DNA of 64,000 bases. Origin: Climacium dendroides. Lineage: Eukaryota > Streptophyta > Bryopsida > Hypnales > Climaciaceae. The stretch spans positions 6,882,001 to 6,946,000 of the forward strand of contig OX467082.1 of assembly GCA_950106755.1 (NCBI GenBank), written 5' to 3'. Below the pieces are notes generated by a model. The model did no database searches and was not told the origin of the DNA. It saw only the letters and a list, made by a program, of their open reading frames with translations. The position numbers were made by a program, and so were the translations under genes. Below, piece after piece: positions 35,386 to 45,865 of this stretch. The stretch's first letter is position 1; the number at the start of each line of letters is the position of its first letter.

Positions 35386-36559
35386 TGAAATTTTATTTTT
35401 CAAAGATGGAATCACATATCTTAAGTGATACATAAAAATTTCAATTTTTATTTTGTGAAAATTTCAAATTATTGTGAATTACTTAAGGAAAAAGTGAAGA
35501 AAATGCATATCAAATACACAATATGCTCAAAAAATCTGAAATTTTTACCATAGTAAAATATTTTAGTTTGTAATATTATTATAAAATCATTACAAACATT
35601 ATGGTTTTAGGTCCAAATTTCAAATTGAAATAAAATATTGAAATTTAAAAAAAAATTCCAATTAGAGTAGAAACTAAACTTGATCAACTTCATTTCATTA
35701 GATGGACACAAGTTCATAAAATATGATTTTTATAGCTAAAATTCACATCAAGAATATAGAGCAAAAAATGAACAAAACACACTACAAGGGTGATATGTGG
35801 ATTAAGCATCTTTTTCTTTTGAAAAATCAATAATTCAATGCTGAAAGAATATTTAGCACTATTTACTTGTAATGGACTCAAGCACCTCCCCTTAAACAAA
35901 TGTATGAATATTTTATGTTTTTGGTCTACAAACCATCATAAGACCATCAATAGGATCCCAATTATTTCCCAATGACCTTAACCTTCAAGGAACATTAACA
36001 CCCCAAAACTGTCGATGGATGACTTTATTGCTCACTATAGATACAAATAATGCACTTATTGGTCCAATAATCAAAGTAGTTTGGGTGACTACTTTGATCA
36101 TAAGGGGCCTTGTCTTTTTTTAAGGTTAAAGGGTTGAGGGTTGAGGACACTTCTTTTACTTAATCTCTGAAGTTCCATTGTCCCTTCGAGGGACAAAATA
36201 GATTTTGTACATGCTCCTATGGTTTCAATATTTGTTGTAATTTTTTGAATCTTTTAATGAAGATAGAAAAATGCATTAGATTTCTAAAAACATAACTTTT
36301 ATTTCAATCAGAGTTTGGAAGGAAAAGTTATAGATCAAAAAGTCCATTTCTTGTTAAGCAAATAGAAAAAAAACTTCAAAAGAACTTAAATAAAAAATTT
36401 TAAATTTTTTTCCTGTGTAGATTATATTTTTATGTACATGGCAAGCTTTGATTCATTCCACTTGGATTTGTTATGAGGAAGTTATGGACAATCTTGTTTT
36501 GGGGGCAATTAAAGCATCTTCTTGAAAAATAACTTGTAGAATTCATTTTTGACCTCGAT

Positions 36560-37000
36560 TTTCACAATTTTTCAAAAAAAAAGTTTCACATAGATAAGAT
36601 CTCTTGCCTGAATAATCTCACTATTAAGGTTAGTGTATTTCAATTCCATCTTAGAGTTACTAGTAATTTAGATTTTCCTTCAATCTTGAACCTACTTCTA
36701 CTTAACAATTTTTTAATGAATGAAAATTAAGTGCGTTTTTAAAAAAAAAAATTATTGGAATCTCAACTCAATTTTTTATCATATAAAATTTTAAATTCAA
36801 AATCAGTACAGCAAAAAATATAAGTTACGAAGGTTTAAAGCCAAATAATGTAGTTGAGTAAGGTACAAAAGAATTGGTTTCCTTCACTTTAAACACAAAT
36901 ATCTTACAATCTATGCAATCAAAGTTTGTGAAATTTCTGCCATACATTCTTGTATTAGTCTAGTACAAGATCCTACAATTAGATATGCAAAAAAAATAAA
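36560..37000 (+). repeat. AT-rich dispersed repeat, copy 3 of 3
   Basis: Direct-orientation relative of 20880-21310, sharing CAATTCCATCTTAGAGTTA, GGTTTAAAGCC, TTTCCTTCACTTTAAA and TAGTACAAGATCCTA in the same order. Confidence 0.6.
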
Positions 37001-37089
37001 ATTATACTTTACTATAGAAATGACAGTTTTGAGTGGGTTTTGATGGAAAAGAGGTTTTGGGACTTTAGGGATTAAAGTCCACACTTTTA

Positions 37090-37530
37090 AGTTAGGTTGT
37101 TTGTTTGTGTTGTTTGTGTTGTTTTATTTTGTTTGTTTTGTTTGTTATGTTGAGATCTCTTGGACCATGCATCTTTTGGACGTATTCTTGGTATTGTCGG
37201 AAAGCCATGTGCGAGGAGGGATGCATAGGCTTTGTTTCATGGAGTTTGGATCTACAATGTGAAGGTTATTGAATTTCAAAGTTTTAATGAATTAAAAAAT
37301 TAAAAATTAATGTTTATTTTTATTTTGGTAGTGGCAATAGTACATGGTAAGTTACACTGGTAAATATGAAGACATATCTATACCTTGAATTTAGCTATTT
37401 GTTCTGTTTTATTTATTTGTCACATTGAGATCTCTCAGATTGTACATCCCCCGGACGTGTGCTTAGTACCATTAGAAAGCCCTTGGCAAGGAGGGGTGCA
37501 TAGGCTTTGTTTCGTGGCATTCAGACATAT
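37090..37530 (+). repeat. two direct copies of a repeat, with an inverted relative at 42360-42540
   Basis: Copies at about 37090-37260 and 37390-37530 share TGAGATCTCTTGG-like, GGACGT, TTAGTACCATTAGAAAGCC-like and GAGGGGTGCATAGGCTTTG phrases. The mirrored order (CTCTGCACCCCTCCTTGCC ... AGGAGATCT ... AAACAAACAAAAC) is at about 42410-42540. Class unknown. Confidence 0.6.
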
Positions 37531-37627
37531 GATGTGAAAGTTATGCATTTTTGAGTTATTTTTGGATTTAGAAAATTATTTTTACTTTTGCTTTGAGTTT
37601 TGACTATGGCAACAACACAAGGCACAT

Positions 37628-37960
37628 TACACTAATGATGATAAATAGTGTTATATTGTGATTAGTGTTACTTGGACTTTTACCCCGGTCACTCTAAACT
37701 TCAATTAGTTGACATTTAGTGTTGTGTTCACTTTTCTAAGCAGTAACTTTTTTGAGCATGTAATAGGTTCATACGTTTTTCTTGGCATTTTGATGAAATA
37801 GTTAGGTAACACTAATGTAAACTTGTAAAAAATTATACCCAATAGTTGACAAATAGTATCTATGTTGACATTTAGTGTTGGTAACATTAATTGGATTGTT
37901 GACAATTAGTGTTATGCTTAGTGATTAGTGTTCCCAACACTATTTATCATCATTAGTGTA
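37628..37960. mobile_element. MITE with perfect 25-bp terminal inverted repeats and CACTA-like ends
   Basis: 37628-37652 is the exact reverse complement of 37936-37960. Taking TA as the duplicated target, the element begins CACTAATGATGATAAATAG and ends with its complement ...TTAGTG. The interior repeats GACATTTAGTGTT and AGTGTT words on both strands and has no ORF. The termini look like CACTA, but the flanks support TA and not a 3-bp duplication, so the superfamily is open. Confidence 0.75.
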
Positions 37961-40748
37961 GTTTTCTTGTGAAGATAAGAGAGAATCCTTGCAAAGCGTT
38001 TTAGGCCGCATGTTTTTAAGAGAATCCTTGCAAACGTTTTAGGCCGCATGTTTTTGCAACACTTCCTGACGCATGCAAGTGATGGTGCCGCCTAAACTAG
38101 GTAGGAATCTGGCCAATAATGCATCCGGCATCTTCGCTGGAACGGAGGCACTTCTTCCAACGTCCTCGTTATAAGCTTATACATGTCTCGCTTGCTTCGC
38201 TTCAACGAAACTACCTGGTCTGACGGACACAGCAACGGTGATAATGCTGACATTATTTTCGAAAACGTTGAAGAATGGAATGAAATATTTCCGAATCTGG
38301 AATGCTGTGAGCCGGCACCGAGTTTGGATTGAGCTTCACGAATCTGGGAAGACGGAGATCATCTACTTCGGTCTGGATCCATCCATGGCGATTGATCGAT
38401 CGTCGTGGCCCCATACATGACGATTGCTAGCTGATCAATTTTGATTATACATTCTCAGCTGTGACCAGCGCTCCGTTCATTTGAACAGAATTGGATAAGG
38501 TAGGACAAAGCAGTTGCTCGGAAGCTAGATCCACGTTGTAGTTCTCATTTGACCAATGCTGCATTAATTTGGTGTCGTTTATTAAAAAATGGAACTGCGG
38601 TGCAAGCAGCTGAACCAGAAATGGACGTGGGGCTTTCCTCACTGGGACATACATTTCAACGAAGAAAAACTGAAAACTTGAGACCAAACGAGCAATATCC
38701 TAACCGGTCAACCTCATGGAATAGGGCTAAACTCTAGAGAATGTGCTGATGCAGGCTGGTTGCGCTCTGGGTCAGTGAAAGCCAGTCACTGCAGCCGCTG
38801 TAGAAAATTGACAGACCTAACCTACGAGAAAGTGTATGCAAGAGGCCGGTGGTTGTTTGGACTACCATCTTCTCGCTCTATGACCAAGCGCGGCGGCTTC
38901 ACGCTCCTGTCCCTCCAACGGTGAAGATCGAGGAAACTCGTCTTCAGATTCCTACTATGATTAGTGTGCTGCTAGACTCCACCAAACCATGTCGACCACT
39001 TGAAGAGACAGCCATCACATTGTTGTCACACTTTTTCTCCGCTCAAGAAACAGAAGGAACTGGGAGAAGAAGTTGCCAACGAAGGAGCCAAGAAGTTGCG
39101 GTCCGTCTTTCAGAAAGCAGTTACCCAAGTTCTTCATTCTTCTTCTTCTGCAGCCAACAAAGTCTAGCTCCCAAAAGGAACGAGAAGATGACAGAGACCT
39201 TCCTCCGAAATCTATTTTTATAGAGTGTAAGTTACTCACAAGAGCCCATCCGATCTCATTAACTCAAAACAAAATGCTTATGCCTGTCTCTGTGTTTTGG
39301 GCAGTGGCTACCTTAGTGTCAGCAACTCCGACATGCCACCCTGGAATCTGAAAGGTGCAAATGTTGGACGGCTTCAACCAAGTGGATAATCATCCGTTTG
39401 TAACTTAAGCTTACATGAAGAGAACGACGGAGGCAAATTCATTCTTCAACAGTGAATGGAAAAGGAAAAAGAAGAATCACCGACCCAACCGAAGCGCCAA
39501 GAATGGATCGACGGACGGACTTTCCATGATGAACAGTACTGACACCGCTGTCGACGGCGGAAGCGGGCGGTGGTCCCATGAAGTAAAGTCCGGGTCTGCG
39601 CGTGAGTGAATTGAAGGAAACGCTTCTCACTTTTCAGGATTCCGGGTCACCCCGCGAATGAGGGGCATCGCTTTTGGTCCTCGCAGAATGCCACATTTGC
39701 AGAATGTCTGACCTCTCTTCAAATCCGAAACGACTGACTCGTGAGGTAAGCAAGTCAGTGTCGGTGATTTCACCAAGAAAACTACTGTACAGTAATCAGG
39801 ATGACGACCTATTTCCAACTTAACCCTTAAACGCCGGGCTGGTGACCGTGGAAATCAACCCCTTTTGGAACCGCTTGACATCATCTAGTTTAAAAAAAAC
39901 AAAAATAATCAAACTACTATACAAGATTTCTCCTTTCCACCTCCAATTCCGAGGATGAATAGTTGCATTTTTGTCCTACACAAAAGAATTCCTTGTCATC
40001 CATTGGCTGTCAGACATCTGTGTCAATGTTAAGCGATTCAACCTATCATAACATTTAGGGCCATCCTCCATTCCCCTCATGGATGTGGTTCCCGGGTCAG
40101 GAGGGTCCAACAAGTGCCATTAGCGCCTAGAGGTCCGGCTTGGAGTAACCTGTAGCCTCCTGTTGACTGTAACAATTTATCATGTCTTTACAATTATCGA
40201 CTGTTTTGGAATGATTGAACCATTGTAAGTTTGTAACTTGTAACATTTGAGTGGATGAAGGCGGGTAATTCAGCTCCTCACAGCTCAGTCAAGCTTGTCC
40301 TTTCTTGTATTTAGAGGGGTCCAGGTAAGGATTTGACCCCTCCATATCTGTAATTCTGCAATGCGTGGACCAGAGCTTGGCGAGCCAGTCGGATGTCTAG
40401 GTTGAACGTTTCTCTTCAATGAATCCCCCTACCCATTCAAAATCACACCTCCAGGTGAACAATGGAGATTGTCTCTTAGTAGCAATGAGCCAAGGACTGT
40501 CCAAAGGCTCCCTCGGACAGAATCATTGGATGTTGAATATTTCACACCCATCAATAGCTAAAAGGATACATGTTAATAATTGTCAAAATTGTAATGTACA
40601 TTGTATAAAATCAAGGGGTTGTAGTTATATAACTAGGTTGATAGAAAAGAAAAGTTAGTTAGCTTTTTAATAAAACTTCATAAACGCATTCAGATCTTAA
40701 AGAAAAACATATGCATTGGAAATACTTCACTTTGTATCTCAAGTCATT
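37961..40748. other. less AT-rich island, possible gene remnant, nothing recognised
   Basis: About 38060-39830 has visibly higher GC than the surroundings, like the flanks of real genes. A 49-codon + strand ORF starts at 38184 (MSRLLRFNETTWSDG...). A second open stretch of about 60 codons follows a TAG acceptor-like site near 38976 and contains LGEEVANEGAKKLRSVFQ before a stop near 39170. I could not join them into a convincing model or recognise either. A lone transposon end (TTAACCCTTAAACGCCG) is at 39822. After 39900 the sequence is AT-rich with a phrase GATGAATAGTTGCA-TTTTGTCCTA that recurs at about 50859 and 51567. Confidence 0.35.
37981..38057. repeat. tandem duplication of about 39 bp
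   Basis: GAGAATCCTTGCAAAGCGTT and a following TTAGGCCGCATGTTTTT occur twice head to tail, with one base missing from the second copy (CAAACG for CAAAGCG). Confidence 0.85.
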
Positions 40749-40749
40749 A

Positions 40750-40924
40750 ATGGGGAATTTCATTAAAATGGCGAATATTATGTGACTTTGACATGCCATA
40801 GTTCAAACCGGACGGTCTGAAATCTAGTACACTAATAGATTTCAGACCGCCCGGTTTGAACTATGGGAATAACACACTGTGAAAATGTCACATGGAATAT
40901 CACCATTTTAATGAAATTCCCCAT
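40750..40924. mobile_element. fold-back MITE, family 2, copy 1
   Basis: Ends ATGGGGAATTTCATTAAAAT and its perfect complement (22 bp). The middle is also self-complementary: CATAGTTCAAACCGG pairs with CCGGTTTGAACTATG and GGTCTGAAATCTA with TAGATTTCAGACC, so nearly all 175 bp can fold back. A second copy with the same terminal core AATTTCATTAAAATGG is at 44612. No target duplication is clear. Confidence 0.85.
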
Positions 40925-43618
40925 ATTCATGGTTAGTGTTTAAAATAGTGAAATCAAGCTATTTATATACATAGGGGGTGGTAGGAGGTGAAACAACTTC
41001 ATGTAGAATATATAAATTTGATTTAGTAGGAGCTCTTGAACTGCTCATAGTTAAATCAAAAGGAGGAATTATATTTTAATTAGAATTTCAGACTTCATTT
41101 AACAATTCAACAAGTCATGCTTGCACCTATCCAAAACAACAAAGAAGTATTGTTTTTTTTTGTTGTTTTGGACAACATTTTCTACTAGTGTTTAAGTATA
41201 GCAAAATAACTTTTTATGAAAAATTTTGAACTAAAAAAAGTTGAGAAATAAAACAAAATTTCATTTCCAAAAACACGTTTGAGATTTTGAGCTTCTACTC
41301 AAAATGATATGAACAAATTTGAGATAGGGGGTGGAAGGGACATTTTTTTGACATTTTTAAACATCCTCTCAAAATTTTGTCCATAACTTTTGAATGAAGG
41401 CTTAAAATCCCAAACAGGTTCTCGGAGGTGAAAGTTAGATTGATTTGACAACTTTTGTAGTTCAATTTTTTTTTTAAAGTTATTATACTATGACTAAATG
41501 ACGTCTGGAATTCTACATCAAACATAATTTTGACATTTTGACAATTAGTTGTCAAGCTCTCATTTTCAATTTATCCCATATCCTTTGAGGATCTCGTTGA
41601 AGATTCATGGTGGACAATTGATTGTAATATAAAAATGACATCTTCAACCTTTATTCCTACAAATGTCAATGAAGCAAAGCCTTTAGTGGTCCATCAATTT
41701 TTTTTGATGGCAAAGGATTACATGACATTGGTATTTTATGGCAACCATCTTGACATTCCTTTATTGATTTGTTTGGTTGGTCAAGATTTAACAAAAAGAA
41801 AAGAGTACACCATAGATGTATTGCCATGATTTGAGTACTGAAGCTTACTTTGATTTCTTAGTGTGGATGTTTTTCGTGGATGAGGTCTTCAAAGAAGAAA
41901 AGACAACCTCTTTGAAGGTTACTAAATGTTATGATTTGTTGTATAGAGAAGGTTGAGGAATTTTTTCCCATGTATAAAAATAGATTTAAGAAGGATTCAT
42001 AATTTTTGACATTTTTTCTCTTAAAAACAAAATTATCATAAATTTTTTGTAAAGATTATATTTGTCTTATTCTTGATCTATAGGCAAATCAATTTCCAAC
42101 CAAAACGATTTAGGAGATCATTGTAGCTTTCAATGTTCATGATGTGATCATTTTGTGCTTTCATTATACACTTCTTGGACATTTCTATTGCTCTTGTGGC
42201 CATGTTGTATGTGGTGAGTTAGCACCTACAATAAAGCTAATCAGAAATAGAAGAGTCTAAACTATGAGAATGGGTTGACAGTTAGAAATGGGGAATCCTT
42301 TAGTATGTCCTATACCTTTGCCACAGTCAAAAACAAAATATAATTTATTTTTTTATTCATAAAGACTTTGGAATTTAATATCTTTTCTGTCGCACATCCA
42401 AATATCACAAAGTAGAGCCTCTGCACCCCTCCTTGCCAAGGCTTTTCAACAATACCAAGTACGAAATTGGACGATAGATAGTCAAGGAGATCTTACTATA
42501 TCAAACAAACAAAACAAAATAAATAAATAAATAAATAGCCTATCTTAGCCTATCTTAATGGATGGATCTGGAGTGTCATGTTGATTTTGAAGGAACTTGT
42601 GATCCAAATTAGAACCCAATGAAAACCCTGTCAAGGGTTCATGCCTATCTCAAGTGTCAAGGAAGCTTCTAGCCCCCCTCCTAATCCTAGCCCCCATTAA
42701 TCAATGGAAAGACACTCTTTAAGCATCTCCACACATTCATGGAGAAATTGCCTTGCCAAATGGATTTTATGGGCTCCTTCTTGGACTCTACCAACAAAGT
42801 AATTCCCACCCTTTCTCTTTGTATTTCCAATGATTGTCAAAATGTTTTAAAAAATGATACAAAAACATTGTCAAACAAAAAGAATGTAAACTTGTTGAAG
42901 AGATGGAAGGGCCCTTTAGGATGGAAGATTGAGGGTTCATTTTATAGAAGCTGAGATTTTTTTTCTTTGGGCATATCTACAGTGGTGGAAATGTGGGATG
43001 CCAAGGTCATCATACACCGAGATGGGTCCCTCCCACTAAAAAATGGTAGAGATGTTCTTAGATCACTATGGCTTAAATAAGTTGTTCCCAAGTAGCTGAA
43101 AGAAGTTTTTTCTAGTAAGGTTTAGATCATAGATTTCAAATGTGAACTTTTATAAACATTCAAGTTGAGGTGGTTACATATTTCTATTTATCCTAGAACA
43201 TTTTTTTCAAATGTTTGAACGAGCTCTAATTCTTGTGACTGAAAATTTTGTCAAAAAGTTTCAATGCAAGTTGTAAGAAAATTCTGTTTTGTAATCATGG
43301 ATTACTAGGTTTATGAAAAATGCTATATAAGTGATTTTTGAGGGCAATTTTTATATTATTGGAGAACTTGATGATGTGATTGAACCCATATTTCTTAGTA
43401 GCCCATGATTAGAATAGAAGAGTTTATTATTGACAACTAGAGTCTTCAAAAAAATTTGAGAACTTATTTCTCTAAGGGTATTTTTGGTGCATTTTTTTGA
43501 GCTCCATGAAGTTGTCTTGGTATGTATTTAGTATACAAGGGTTTAGACTTCTTGTTGCAAGAGTGAATGAGAATGAGGGTGGATAAAGAAGAATTTTAAT
43601 TTGTAATAGATCCCAGGG
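40925..43618. other. AT-rich intergenic, short open frames only
   Basis: Contains + strand frames of about 60-70 codons at 41635-41829 and 42739-42954 that resemble no family I know. They may be remnants of the transposon whose transposase relic follows at 43619. The inverted relative of the 37.1-kb repeat is at about 42360-42540. Confidence 0.35.
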
Positions 43619-44345
43619 TTGCAAAGGGATAATGAAGATGGTTTAGATTCTATACATGTTGAAGGATTTTGGCCTGGTAGAGCCTTAACTATTGCTAGAG
43701 ATAGACTTAGGATGCATAGAAGGATGATGAAAGACTACTTCTCTAATACTCCTATGAATAGCCCTAATTTATTTTATAAGAGATACCACATATATTGTTT
43801 TCTTGTTCTTAACTATCATGGATATGGTTTGTGCTTGTGATAACTATTTTGTGCAAAAAGTAAAATCTTGTAGTTTAAATGGTTTGTCTCTCCTTCAAAA
43901 AATCATTGCATCACTTTGCATATTGTCTTACGGATTGTGTATAGATGCCACTAATGATATTGTAGGACTAGTGAAAATATAGTGTGGAATCATTGAAGCA
44001 CTTTTGTGTTGCAATGAAGGTGGAGTTTGAAGGTTACCACTTGCGACAACCCACCCAAACGAACTTCTAGAAGCAATTTGCAATTAATGAGACTCACATG
44101 TAGTTTTTCAAGCATGTTTGTCTCTTTATATTGCACGTACCATGAATGAAAAAGTGTGTTTGGCATTGGTCCAACACTCAAATTGAAAAGGTCATTTCTT
44201 CTAGTCCTTATTTGGAACCAATCCTTTACATTGGTGTTGAAATTGATCCTCCCACTCATATTTCCAATGCCAATAAATGTGCCTTGAGACCTCCAATGAC
44301 TCTTCCAAGACCCCAAATTAATTCCAGAACCCTTGCAAAAGTATA
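43619..44345 (+). pseudogene. decayed PIF/Harbinger-type (ALP1/HARBI1-like) transposase
   Basis: Broken frames give, in order, matches to the plant Harbinger nuclease N-terminal half: ARDRLRMHRRMMKDYFSN...LFYKRYH (compare the family's LM-DYF...FRRRFRM region); then, after a frameshift, NYFVQKVKSCSLNGLSLLQK, IIASLCILSYGLCIDATND (family: Q-DA-GR-GLS-LQK-TAA-RMLAYG); then YHLRQPTQTNF and FAINETHM (family: YLR-PT-ED, INE-RG). Multiple stops show it is dead. The part carrying the DDE catalytic residues was not recognised; the sequence is cut by the CACTA element starting at 44346, and 45866 onward may hold the rest. Confidence 0.75.
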
Positions 44346-44611
44346 CACTAGAAGAAAAACGTGTCCGCCACAACCGGCCGTTCTGCGACTAGTGTCCTAT
44401 GCAACTATCCTGCGACTAAAATCCTCTCTATTTGCACCAAATTTAATTTAATTGTTTTATATTATTGTTTTTGTTGCAAAGCAGTCAATCTATAGTTGTA
44501 AAAATGACTAGGAAACAACTAGAGAAAAATTGCAACTATAAAATGACCAAAGTTATTTCTTAGTCATTTTCTAGTCGTTTCCTAGTTGCTTTCTAGTTGT
44601 ACTTTAGTTGT

Positions 44612-44929
44612 ATGGCAAATTTCATTAAAATGGTAGCATTCTATATTTCTCTGTGCAATTTTTCAAACTGCGGGGGTTCAATTGCAAAATGACATCTAAG
44701 ACTAATATAGATTATGTACATCTAGAACATTTATATATTTCAAAAATCTAGGACTGATATAGATTTTAGACTGTGGGATTTTAAAAAATTAGTAAAAATC
44801 TAGATTTTAGATATCTAGGACTTTTATAGATTTTAGAAATCTAGGATGGATATAGATTTCAGATTGCACAGTCTAAACTGTTAAAAGTGCCAAATAATGG
44901 AATGTCTCCATTTTAATGAAATTGGCCAT
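44612..44929. mobile_element. fold-back MITE, family 2, copy 2 (nested in CACTA element)
   Basis: Ends ATGGCAAATTTCATTAAAAT and ...ATTTTAATGAAATTGGCCAT, matching copy 1 at 40750 in the terminal core. The 318-bp interior contains several GGA-TATAGATTT-AGA units and imperfect self-complementary segments (CAAACTGCGG, CAGTCTAAACTG). It interrupts the subterminal repeat array of the CACTA element, so it inserted later. Confidence 0.75.
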
Positions 44930-45439
44930 TTGGTTTTTAGTCATTTTACACTCTTAAAAAATTTAGCTATTTTGTTGATTTAATTGTATAGATTTGTTTC
45001 ACTTATCTGTTGAAATCAATCAAAAATTGAGTTTTGTAGTAGTAAAACTAGTCATGCATTAGTTGTCTTAGTTGTTTCCTAGTCACTTTTAAGTCATACA
45101 TTAGTTGTCTTAGTTGCTTCCTAGTCATTGTTAAGTCATACATTAGTTGTTTCTTAGTTGTTTTTCAATATCTTAGTTGCTTCTTAATCATTTTTTAGTA
45201 TCTCAGTTGTCCCATATCTATTGTCAAGAGTACCTTAAAGTTGGACATATAAGACTTGTAAGCTATTGTTGTCTTATGCAATGAATTGTGTTGGTAGAAT
45301 TCTAAGATTTCTACAGTTTGTAGATTTCTACAATATTTAGAATTCTATAGAATACAAAACTCTACAACTAATAGAAATTTTTAAAAAATTGAAAATTAAG
45401 AAATTTTAAAATCTATAAAATTGTAAAGTTTCCTAAACT

Positions 45440-45640
45440 AATGAAATCTATTGAATACCAATTTTTGAAATCTAGGAAGAAGGTAGTTCAAAAGTTTTGA
45501 AATCTAGAAAAAGGTAGATTTGAAATTCTAAAATCTTGAAAAAAGTAGATCTGAAATTTAGAAATCTAGAAAAAAAGTAGATTTAAAATCCTAAAATCTA
45601 GAAAAAGGTAGATTTGAAATTTTGAAATCTACAAATCATC
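45440..45640. repeat. tandem repeat, about 36-bp units, inside the CACTA element
   Basis: About five imperfect units built from GAAATCTAGAAAAAGGTAGA and TTTGAAATT-CTAAAA. Likely part of the element's internal filler; no coding sense. Confidence 0.6.
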
Positions 45641-45865
45641 AAGACTAGTGTTTTAATAATCTACAAATTTACAAGTTGCAAACAAGTTGCAAATGAGTCA
45701 CAGACAAGGTGTATTGCTACAAACGTTTCCTAGATTCTAGAGTGTCCACTGCGACTACAAAATTCCAAATTATCACTAGTTGCAATCCAGTCGCAAATGT
45801 CCAATGCAACTAAAAAACCAGTTGCGTAGCGTAGTCGCAGAACCCCCTTTTTTCTTCTAGTGATA

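Larger units (their letters stand above)
33683..37627. other. AT-rich intergenic repeats, no gene supported
   Basis: Holds a TATTTG-type microsatellite (about 33800-33860), the empty-site relative of the 62.6-63.3 kb repeat (35020-35385), a segment at about 35905-36160 with a reverse-orientation relative at 51290-51450, the third copy of the 20880 family (36560-37000) and two direct copies of another repeat (37090-37260, 37390-37530). Open frames are short and unlike known proteins. Confidence 0.5.
44346..45862. mobile_element. non-autonomous CACTA (EnSpm/CMC) element, 1.5 kb
   Basis: Starts CACTAGAAGAAAAA and ends TTTTTTCTTCTAGTG, a perfect 14-bp terminal inverted repeat with the diagnostic CACTA. 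It is flanked by the 3-bp duplication ATA (44343-44345 and 45863-45865), the size expected for this superfamily. Subterminal GTTCTGCGACTA occurs near both ends in mirror orientation, and many TAGTTGC/TCCTAGTCA words follow, as in CACTA subterminal repeats. No transposase is present. A fold-back MITE is nested at 44612-44929, and tandem TCTAGAAAAAGGTAGATTTG-type units fill about 45440-45640. Confidence 0.9.

Noticed and set aside
39415..39630. Overlapping open frames on both strands
   Set aside because: Short, mutually antisense, low complexity, no recognisable similarity.
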